Source of the DNA: Clostridiales bacterium UBA929
GTDB lineage: Bacteria; Bacillota; Clostridia; Oscillospirales; UBA929
Length of the DNA: 9,435 nt
Assembly: GCA_002293625.1 (NCBI GenBank)
Contig: DBDP01000178.1
Location: 1-9,435, forward strand
Direction of reading: 5' to 3'
Part shown: positions 1 through 5,154 of the stretch, piece by piece
How the letters are laid out: every line of letters begins with the position of its first letter
Position numbering within the stretch: position 1 is the first letter of the stretch
Notes under the pieces: model-generated
The model's database searches: none
The model's input: only the letters and a program-made list of their open reading frames with translations
Told to the model about the DNA's origin: nothing
Made by a program: the position numbers and the translations under genes

Positions 1-97
1 CGATAAAATGAGCCACATCTCCACAGGCGGCGGCGCGTCGCTGGAATTCCTGGAGGGCATAGAGCTTCCGGGTATAGCATGTCTGAACGACAAATAG
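1..97 (+). CDS. pgk: phosphoglycerate kinase, C-terminal end (partial)
   Basis: Only the last 31 codons are inside the window, ending at TAG 95-97; the reading frame starts at base 2. The peptide begins DKMSHISTGGGASLEFLEG and ends LPGIACLNDK. The STGGGASLEFLEG stretch is the conserved C-terminal signature of phosphoglycerate kinase, where the glycine-rich loop contributes to the nucleotide site and is followed by the usual LPG(V/I)A ending. The enzyme transfers phosphate from 1,3-bisphosphoglycerate to ADP in the cytoplasm, the first ATP-forming step of glycolysis. tpiA starts 12 bases after the stop, with its ribosome binding site touching the pgk stop codon, so the two are almost certainly cotranscribed. 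Start, promoter and most of the protein lie to the left of the window. Confidence 0.95.
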   Translation, partial: DKMSHISTGGGASLEFLEGIELPGIACLNDK

Positions 98-109
98 GGA
101 GGAACTATT

Positions 110-880
110 ATGAACAAAACCCTTCGCCAGACCGTTATCGCGGGAAACTGGAAGATGAACAAGACACCTTCCGAGGCGCGCGACCTACTGGACGGCGTAA
201 AGAAACTCTGCGGCAAGACAAAGTGGTGCGACGTCGTCGTCTGTGTGCCGTACTTGGACATTCCCCTCGCGGTGCGCACACTGAAAGACTGCCGCGTCTC
301 GGTCGGCGCGCAGAACATGCATCAAGAGGCGTCCGGCGCGTTCACCGGCGAGATTTCCGCCGAAATGCTGCGTGACGCCGGCGTGAAATACGTCATCATC
401 GGTCACAGCGAACGGCGGCAGTATTTTGGTGAAACCGACGCGCTTGTCGCTAAGAAAATCACCCGCGCCCTCGACTGTGATCTGCGCCCCATCATCTGCG
501 TCGGCGAAACGCTGGAGCAGCGCGACATGGGCATCACCCTTGAGATTGTCGGAGCGCAGGTGAAAGCCGCGCTGACCGCCGTGCCGGAAGACAAGGCGCG
601 CCGCGTTATCTTCGCCTACGAACCGGTTTGGGCGATCGGCACCGGGCGCGTCGCGACCTCCGAGCAGGCAGCCGAGGTCTGCGGACACATCCGCTCGATC
701 GTTCGCAAGCAATACGGCGCGCGTATCGCCCGCGGCGTGACCGTGCAGTACGGCGGCTCGATGAACGCCGAAAACGCGCGGGAGCTGCTCTCCCAGGCGG
801 ATATCGACGGTGGTCTGATCGGCGGCGCTTCACTGAAGCCCGAACCGTTCGCCGCTATTGTTGACGCATCAAACCAATAA
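110..880 (+). CDS. tpiA: triosephosphate isomerase
   Basis: A 256-residue protein of full family length. It interconverts dihydroxyacetone phosphate and glyceraldehyde 3-phosphate in the cytoplasm, working as a TIM-barrel dimer. The catalytic set is intact: Asn13 and Lys15 in AGNWKMNKT, the electrophile His99 in IIGHSERR, the general base Glu171 in AYEPVWAIGTG (the flexible loop 6 follows at about 172-182), YGGS at 214-217, and the phosphate-binding GGLIGGASL at 234-242. The start is ATG 110: the GGGAGGA at 97-103 sits 6 bases upstream and overlaps the pgk stop. This is the usual Firmicutes pgk-tpiA-gpmI-eno order. The 121-base gap to gpmI is longer than the other gap in the operon's core and holds a structured element (887-985). 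Nothing looks unusual in the protein. Confidence 0.98.
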   Translation: MNKTLRQTVIAGNWKMNKTPSEARDLLDGVKKLCGKTKWCDVVVCVPYLDIPLAVRTLKDCRVSVGAQNMHQEASGAFTGEISAEMLRDAGVKYVIIGHSERRQYFGETDALVAKKITRALDCDLRPIICVGETLEQRDMGITLEIVGAQVKAALTAVPEDKARRVIFAYEPVWAIGTGRVATSEQAAEVCGHIRSIVRKQYGARIARGVTVQYGGSMNAENARELLSQADIDGGLIGGASLKPEPFAAIVDASNQ

Positions 881-886
881 AAGAAG

Positions 887-985
887 CCCTATAAACTCCG
901 TGTTCGCCGTAGGCGAACGAGCGCAGCGCTTACGAGCAGGCGCTTTTGGCGCGGTGTCGCAAGCCGGAGCGGAGGAGTTTTAGGG
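887..985. repeat. structured intergenic element with a 12-bp closing stem
   Basis: Nearly the whole tpiA-gpmI gap folds on itself. The outer arms CCCTATAAACTCC (887-899) and GGAGTTTTAGGG (974-985) pair over 12 bp with only T892 bulged. Inside are a perfect 7-bp hairpin, GTTCGCC/GGCGAAC (902-908 with 912-918, loop GTA), the near-palindrome AGCGC-A-GCGCT (920-930), and GCGC-TTTTG-GCGC (940-952). GTGTC at 954-958 can also pair with GACAC at 987-991, just before the gpmI ribosome binding site, which would compete with the outer stem. No T-run follows, so it is not an ordinary terminator. It could be a MITE-like or other dispersed repeat, an mRNA-processing or stability element, or a structured leader of gpmI. 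The pairing is seen; the role is unknown. Confidence 0.55.
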
Positions 986-1001
986 TGACACAAGGAGCCT
1001 T

Positions 1002-2519
1002 ATGAAAAAACAACCTTTCGTCCTAATCATCCTCGACGGGTTCGGGCTGGCACCGGACGGAGAGCGCAACGCCATATCGCGCGTCAAAACGCCGGTACTC
1101 GATAAGCTGTTCGCCGAATGCCCGCACACAACCCTCGCGGCGTCCGGCATGGACGTCGGTCTGCCAGAAGGGCAGATGGGCAACAGCGAGGTGGGACACA
1201 CCAATATCGGCGCGGGCCGGGTGGTCTTTCAGGATCTGCCGCGCATTACGAAAGACATTCAAGACGGCACGTTTTTTGAGAACGCCGCCTACAACGCCGC
1301 GATCGACAACTGCCTAAAAAACAATACGTCGCTCCACCTGATGGGACTGATGAGCGACGGCGGCGTCCACAGCCACAACACCCACACATGGGCGTTCTTG
1401 GAGCTGTGTAAACGGCGCGGCTTGGAGCGCGTGTATCTGCACTGTTTCCTCGACGGACGCGATGTGCCGCCCAAATCGGGACGCGATTTTGTGGCCGAAG
1501 CGGCGCAAAAATGCGGAGAGTTTACCGGGCGGATCGCCACCGTGATGGGGCGCTTCTACGCGATGGATCGCGACAACCGCTGGGACCGCGTCGAACGCGC
1601 CTACAATGCCCTTGTATTCGGCGACGCGCCGTATAGTGCCGACCCTGCCGCCTCGGTGCAGCAAAGCTACGACGCCGGCGTGACCGACGAGTTTATGGAG
1701 CCGGTCGTTTGTGTCAAAGGCGCGGAGGTCAAGCCGGGCGACAGCGTTATCTTCACAAACTTCCGCCCCGACCGCGCGCGGGAGATAACCCGCGCTTTCG
1801 CGGACCCCGATTTTAGCGGGTTTGCCCGCAAAAACGGATACTTCCCCCTTCATTACGTCTGCACGACCGAGTACGCCGCCGACATGCCGAACGTTTCGGT
1901 GGCCTATCCGCCCAAAGAACTGCGCGACATTTTCGGCGAGTATATCAGCCGTCTTGGGCTGAAACAGCTCCGTATCGCCGAGACGGAGAAATACGCGCAC
2001 GTCACGTTCTTCTTCAACGGCGGCGAAGAGAAAGTATTTGACGGTGAGGATCGCGTACTGATCCCCTCCCCAAAAGTTCCGACGTATGACCTAAAGCCCG
2101 AAATGAGCGCTTATGAGGTTACCGACGCGGTGGTGGAGCGCATCGAAAGCGGGGAGTACGACGTAATCATCCTCAACTACGCGAACTGCGACATGGTGGG
2201 GCATACCGGCGTGATGGAAGCCGCCGAAAAAGCCGTGAAAACCGTGGACGAATGCGTGGGGCGGGTGCTGGACGCCGTCGCGAAGCGCGCGGGGCGCGCG
2301 ATTGTCACCGCGGACCACGGAAACGCGGATTGCATGGTCGACGAAGACGGCGAAACGCCGTTCACGGCACACACCACAAACCCCGTGCCGTTCATCTTAG
2401 TCGGTTCCAACGCGCGGCTGCGGGAAGGGCGTCTGTGCGACATCTGCCCGACGATTTTAGACCTGATGGGTTTTCAAAAACCCGAAGAAATGACCGGCGA
2501 AACTCTTATCCAAAAATAA
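1002..2519 (+). CDS. gpmI: 2,3-bisphosphoglycerate-independent phosphoglycerate mutase
   Basis: A 505-residue protein, normal for the cofactor-independent, manganese-dependent mutase of the alkaline phosphatase superfamily. It converts 3-phosphoglycerate to 2-phosphoglycerate through a phosphoserine intermediate. Visible active-site elements are the metal ligand Asp12 in ILDGFG, the nucleophile Ser62 in GQMGNSEVGHTNIGAGR, His123 in DGGVHSH, DGRD at 151-154, the substrate arginines in NFRPDRAR (253-260), Lys330 in ETEKYAHVTFFFNGG, Asp397 and His401 in NCDMVGHTG, Asp438 and His439 in TADHGN, and His457 in AHTTNPVPF. The AAGGAG at 992-997 lies only 4 bases before ATG 1002, a slightly tight spacing. 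The eno gene follows after 54 bases. No missing residues, truncation or frameshift are apparent. The dPGM-type gene gpmA, an alternative in other bacteria, is a different fold and is excluded. Confidence 0.98.
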   Translation: MKKQPFVLIILDGFGLAPDGERNAISRVKTPVLDKLFAECPHTTLAASGMDVGLPEGQMGNSEVGHTNIGAGRVVFQDLPRITKDIQDGTFFENAAYNAAIDNCLKNNTSLHLMGLMSDGGVHSHNTHTWAFLELCKRRGLERVYLHCFLDGRDVPPKSGRDFVAEAAQKCGEFTGRIATVMGRFYAMDRDNRWDRVERAYNALVFGDAPYSADPAASVQQSYDAGVTDEFMEPVVCVKGAEVKPGDSVIFTNFRPDRAREITRAFADPDFSGFARKNGYFPLHYVCTTEYAADMPNVSVAYPPKELRDIFGEYISRLGLKQLRIAETEKYAHVTFFFNGGEEKVFDGEDRVLIPSPKVPTYDLKPEMSAYEVTDAVVERIESGEYDVIILNYANCDMVGHTGVMEAAEKAVKTVDECVGRVLDAVAKRAGRAIVTADHGNADCMVDEDGETPFTAHTTNPVPFILVGSNARLREGRLCDICPTILDLMGFQKPEEMTGETLIQK

Positions 2520-2528
2520 CCCCCGCGG

Positions 2529-2543
2529 GCGGGTGCAACCCGC
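2529..2543. repeat. short GC hairpin in the gpmI-eno gap (REP-like family member)
   Basis: GCGGGT (2529-2534) pairs perfectly with ACCCGC (2538-2543) around a GCA loop and is followed by TACCA. It begins 9 bases after the gpmI stop and ends 30 bases before the eno start. There is no T-run, so it is unlikely to terminate transcription; a role in mRNA stability between gpmI and eno is possible. The GGGCGGGTGCAACCCGC core and the TAC that follows resemble the half-hairpins at 3941-3962, 5115-5133 and 9267-9288, so it is grouped with them as a possibly decayed copy. Confidence 0.5.
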
Positions 2544-2573
2544 TACCATAAATAAAACAAGGGAGAAACACAC

Positions 2574-3881
2574 ATGAAGAAAATGCTTGAGATCGTAGAC
2601 ATCATCGGGCGCGAGATCCTCGACAGCCGCGGCAACCCGACCGTGGAGGTCGAAGTCATCGCCGAGGACGAAAACGGGATGCATATGGGTCGTGCCGCCG
2701 TACCCTCCGGCGCGTCCACCGGCATCTTCGAGGCTTGCGAACTGCGCGACGGCGACAAGAGCCGTTATATGGGCAAAGGCGTCTTGAAAGCGGTCGACGC
2801 CGTCAACACCGAGCTGGCCGATGCCATCATAGGCTTCAACGCGCTGGATCAGGTGGAGATCGACAAAACCATGATTGATCTGGACGGCACCCCCAACAAG
2901 TCCCGCTTGGGCGCGAACGCCATTCTGGGCGTCTCGCTCGCCGTCGCGAAGGTCAGCGCGGAGGCGCTGGGCGTGCCGCTCTACCAATACATCGGCGGCG
3001 TGAACGCCAAGGCGCTGCCCGTTCCGATGATGAACATCTTAAACGGCGGCGCGCACGCGAGCAACAACGTAGATATTCAAGAGTTTATGATCATGCCGGT
3101 CGGCGCTCCGGATTGGCCGGAAGCGCTGCGCCGCTGCACCGAGGTATTCCACAATCTGAAGAAACTCCTGTCCGCTCAGGGCATGACGACCGCCGTCGGC
3201 GACGAGGGCGGCTTTGCCCCGAACCTGAAAAAGGACGAGGACGCGCTGAAGGTCATCGTGGAAGCCATCGAAGCCGCCGGATATAAGCCGGGCGACGACT
3301 TCCGCATCGCGATCGACGCCGCCGTCAGCGAATGGTATGACGCAAACGAGGGCGTTTACAAGCTCCCCAAAGCCAAAAAGACCATGACCCGCCAGCAGAT
3401 GGTGAAGATGTGGCAGAACTTTGCCGACAAGTACCCGATCATCTCCCTTGAGGACGGCATGGCCGAGGATGACTGGGACGGTTGGGCGATGCTGACCAAG
3501 GCGCTGGGCGGCAAAATCCAGCTGGTTGGCGACGATCTGTTTGTCACGAACGTGGAACGCCTGAAAAAGGGCATTGACCTCGGCGTCGCGAACGCGATCT
3601 TAATCAAAGTCAACCAAATCGGCTCGCTGACCGAGACGCTGGACGCCATCCAAATGGCGAACCGCGCCGGTTATACCGCCGTCGTCAGCCACCGCTCCGG
3701 CGAGACCGAAGACGCGACGATCGCCGACATCGCCGTAGCGCTGAACGCGGGACAGATCAAGACCGGCGCGCCGAGCCGCACCGACCGCGTCGCGAAGTAC
3801 AACCAGCTCCTGCGCATCCACGAGGAACTGGGCGATTCCGCGCAATATTTGGGGTTAAGTGCATTTTTTAACTTAAAGTAG
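2574..3881 (+). CDS. eno: enolase (phosphopyruvate hydratase)
   Basis: A 435-residue protein of full enolase length. It dehydrates 2-phosphoglycerate to phosphoenolpyruvate in the cytoplasm. The N-terminal domain starts with IVDIIGREILDSRGNPTVEVEV. The catalytic loop PSGASTG is at 45-51 and His161 at GGAHA. The proton-donor Glu211 lies in GDEGGFAPN (209-217). The magnesium ligands are Asp248 (AIDAA), Glu293 (SLEDGMAEDDW) and Asp320 (GDDLFVTN). The proton-abstracting Lys345 is in LIKVNQIGS, SHRSGET is at 372-378, and Lys396 is in IKTGAPSRTDR. AAGGGAG at 2559-2565 sits 8 bases before ATG 2574; an in-frame ATG at codon 4 is a poorer choice. No terminator follows, so transcription can run on into the GH26 gene. 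In other bacteria enolase also takes part in RNA degradation complexes, which cannot be judged here. Confidence 0.98.
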   Translation: MKKMLEIVDIIGREILDSRGNPTVEVEVIAEDENGMHMGRAAVPSGASTGIFEACELRDGDKSRYMGKGVLKAVDAVNTELADAIIGFNALDQVEIDKTMIDLDGTPNKSRLGANAILGVSLAVAKVSAEALGVPLYQYIGGVNAKALPVPMMNILNGGAHASNNVDIQEFMIMPVGAPDWPEALRRCTEVFHNLKKLLSAQGMTTAVGDEGGFAPNLKKDEDALKVIVEAIEAAGYKPGDDFRIAIDAAVSEWYDANEGVYKLPKAKKTMTRQQMVKMWQNFADKYPIISLEDGMAEDDWDGWAMLTKALGGKIQLVGDDLFVTNVERLKKGIDLGVANAILIKVNQIGSLTETLDAIQMANRAGYTAVVSHRSGETEDATIADIAVALNAGQIKTGAPSRTDRVAKYNQLLRIHEELGDSAQYLGLSAFFNLK

Positions 3882-3914
3882 GATCCTTCCTTCAGATAGT
3901 AAAGACAAAGCGTC

Positions 3915-3929
3915 GGGGCGGCGGGGCGG
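3915..3929 (+). repeat. tandem GGGGCGGC tract upstream of the GH26 gene
   Basis: Two copies of GGGGCGG (3915-3921 and 3923-3929) stand head to tail, and a third begins the hairpin at 3941-3947. The run of G4 tracts on the + strand is G-rich enough to suggest partial duplication of the repeat hairpin's left arm, or a weak quadruplex tendency in the mRNA. The rest of the 102-base eno-GH26 gap shows no convincing promoter. Confidence 0.35.
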
Positions 3930-3940
3930 TGACTTTAACG

Positions 3941-3962
3941 GGGGCGGCGAATACGTCGCCCC
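3941..3962. repeat. REP-like hairpin in the eno-GH26 gap
   Basis: GGGGCGGCG (3941-3949) pairs with CGTCGCCCC (3954-3962) around an AATA loop: 9 bp with one G-T wobble. The right end reads GTCGCCCCTA (3955-3964), an exact 10-base match to the right end of the larger element at 9282-9291, which is why I treat both as copies of one family. The hairpin ends 10 bases before the GGAGG of the GH26 gene and leaves that site exposed. No T-run follows, so a terminator is unlikely. Confidence 0.6.
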
Positions 3963-3972
3963 TATGATATGC

Positions 3973-3977
3973 GGAGG
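3973..3977 (+). promoter_or_regulatory. ribosome binding site that fixes the GH26 start
   Basis: GGAGG lies 6 bases upstream of ATG 3984. The longer reading that begins at ATG 3969 would put this Shine-Dalgarno inside the coding region and has no good site of its own, so 3984 is the preferred start. Confidence 0.85.
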
Positions 3978-3983
3978 TACCAT

Positions 3984-4934
3984 ATGCACTATTCATCTTG
4001 CAACCCGAACGCCTCGCCGGAGGCGCGGAGGGTGCTGCAATACTTGGCGGATCTGCGCGGCAACGGGATCCTGACGGGTCAGCACACGCAGACAATGGAG
4101 CAGGCGGAGCTTGCCTATATCCGCGAGGTAACCGGCAGAGAACCGGCGCTGTGCGGGTTCGAGCTTTTGGCGTATTCGCCCAATATCGACTATCAAAACA
4201 GCGGGGAAGAATGCCTCACCGAAGTGGAGGCAAACAAAAATACCCTTGAAAAAGCGTGGGAATGGGCAAAACGCAAAGGCTTGATTACCTTCACATGGCA
4301 CTGGTTTTCCCCGCTCGGCGGCAGCGACAAAGCGTTTTACCAGCGCAATACCCCTTTTGACGCGCGCTTGGCTTTGGTTGAGGGAACACCGGAACGAACA
4401 GCGTTCCTCGGGGATTTAGACGCGATGGCGGCGCTGCTGAAACCTTTCGCGGATGTGCCGATATTGTGGCGTCCCTTCCACGAAGCCGAGGGCGCGTGGT
4501 TTTGGTGGGGAAGCAGAGGACCAGAGACGGCGCGAGGGCTGTACCGCGCGATGTTTGACGTGTTTGTAAATAAGCACGGGCTGAACAACCTGATTTGGGT
4601 TTGGAACTCGCCGCGGGCCGAAGGGTATGTGGGCGACGACGTATGCGACGTCATCTCCCGCGACGTTTACTTGGAGGCGCATACGCATTCCGATTACAAG
4701 GAAAAATACGATGAACTGGTTCAAATCACGCCGTGCGGTAAGATAGCGGCGCTGGGCGAGACGGGGCCAGTTCCCGGCATCGCGGCGCTCTCCGAAACGC
4801 GAATCCCGTGGACATGGTATATGACATGGAGCGGACGCCTTTGCGGTGAGGACGTCACGTCGCGGGAAGAGCTTAGAGCGGCGTACAGCCATCCGTATGC
4901 CGTTACGCTGGAGACTTTGCCGGAATTATATTAG
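3984..4934 (+). CDS. glycoside hydrolase family 26 protein, probable intracellular beta-mannanase-type enzyme
   Basis: A 316-residue single-domain protein whose landmarks match the GH26 (beta/alpha)8 barrel. They are ILTGQHTQ at 29-36, the substrate-site stretch ITFTWHWFSPLGG at 101-113, LWRPFHEAEGAWFWWG at 161-176 with Glu167 as the expected acid/base, LIWVWNSP at 203-210, DVYL at 227-230, and ALGETGPVP at 256-264 with Glu259 as the expected nucleophile. GH26 members are mostly endo-1,4-beta-mannanases; a few act on other beta-glycans, so the substrate is not certain. There is no signal peptide, transmembrane segment, carbohydrate-binding or dockerin module. It therefore probably works in the cytoplasm on imported oligosaccharides. 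A gene of this kind behind eno is unusual: with no terminator in between and one at 5041-5068 after it, it is probably expressed with the glycolytic genes. Confidence 0.85.
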   Translation: MHYSSCNPNASPEARRVLQYLADLRGNGILTGQHTQTMEQAELAYIREVTGREPALCGFELLAYSPNIDYQNSGEECLTEVEANKNTLEKAWEWAKRKGLITFTWHWFSPLGGSDKAFYQRNTPFDARLALVEGTPERTAFLGDLDAMAALLKPFADVPILWRPFHEAEGAWFWWGSRGPETARGLYRAMFDVFVNKHGLNNLIWVWNSPRAEGYVGDDVCDVISRDVYLEAHTHSDYKEKYDELVQITPCGKIAALGETGPVPGIAALSETRIPWTWYMTWSGRLCGEDVTSREELRAAYSHPYAVTLETLPELY

Positions 4935-4944
4935 ATCGCTTGCG

Positions 4945-5007
4945 AAACCCGGCAGGGAAGCTAAGGAGCGTAGCCGCAGCCGACTTAGATGACCGTCCGC
5001 CGGCTTT
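4945..5007. other. imperfect palindrome downstream of the GH26 gene
   Basis: AAA-C-CCGGC-A-GG (4945-4956) pairs with the segment 4996-5007, which contains CCGCCGG then CTTT. That gives about 10 bp including one G-T wobble, broken by two mismatches. CTAAG (4961-4965) pairs with CTTAG (4984-4988) inside it. There is no T-run. The segment lies between the GH26 stop codon and the terminator. It may be a decayed repeat or a 3'-UTR structure; the signal is modest and could be chance in G+C-rich DNA. Confidence 0.3.
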
Positions 5008-5040
5008 GACGCAAGGTAACAAATTCAACTGCGCAAACAG

Positions 5041-5068
5041 CGCGCCGCTCCCGGCGCGTCGTTTTTTT
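5041..5068 (+). terminator. intrinsic terminator after the GH26 gene
   Basis: A perfect 7-bp stem, CGCGCCG (5041-5047) with CGGCGCG (5052-5058), closes a CTCC loop. After TCG comes a run of seven T (5062-5068). This is a classical Rho-independent terminator, 107 bases past the GH26 stop. It ends the pgk-tpiA-gpmI-eno-GH26 unit and separates it from the valS promoter, whose -35 begins 3 bases further on. Confidence 0.92.
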
Positions 5069-5071
5069 CTC

Positions 5072-5100
5072 TTGAAAAATGACAATCGGTATGGTAAACT
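5072..5100 (+). promoter_or_regulatory. sigma-70/sigma-A type promoter for valS-folC
   Basis: TTGAAA (5072-5077, 5 of 6 to consensus) and TAAACT (5095-5100, 4 of 6) are separated by exactly 17 bases. TGG directly before the -10 provides an extended -10 TGN element. It lies immediately behind the terminator and 54 bases before the valS start, predicting a transcript start near 5107 and a leader of about 48 bases. This assignment rests on sequence only. Confidence 0.75.
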
Positions 5101-5114
5101 GAGAAAACCGAACC

Positions 5115-5133
5115 GGGCGGCAAACCGCCGCCC
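5115..5133. repeat. GC hairpin in the valS leader (REP-like family member)
   Basis: GGGCGGC (5115-5121) pairs perfectly with GCCGCCC (5127-5133) around AAACC. An alternative register, GGCGG/CCGCC with a CAAA loop, is also possible. It lies inside the predicted 5' leader of valS and ends 9 bases before the GGAGGG ribosome binding site (5143-5148). It resembles the other GGGCG...CGCCCC half-hairpins of this window. The leader is far too short for a T-box, and no T-run follows, so attenuation of the usual kind is not supported. Confidence 0.5.
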
Positions 5134-5154
5134 CAAAGCATCGGAGGGATTCAA

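Noticed and set aside
1314..2000. Long minus-strand open frames opposite gpmI, and similar ones opposite valS and tpiA
   Set aside because: These are antisense shadows typical of G+C-rich genes; they lack ribosome binding sites, and the sense strand encodes fully conserved enzymes.
3855..3876. TTAAGT/ACTTAA inverted repeat with a T-rich loop at the end of eno
   Set aside because: It lies inside the last eno codons, has only six A/T-dominated pairs and a 10-base loop, and the T-run is in the loop and not after the stem. It is not a credible terminator.
3969..3983. Upstream ATG giving a five-residue longer GH26 protein
   Set aside because: The GGAGG at 3973-3977 would then be coding and the earlier ATG lacks a ribosome binding site; ATG 3984 has ideal spacing.
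5031..5043. GCGC-AAACA-GCGC stem overlapping the terminator as a possible antiterminator
   Set aside because: It has only four pairs and no sensor structure upstream; it is too weak to propose attenuation.
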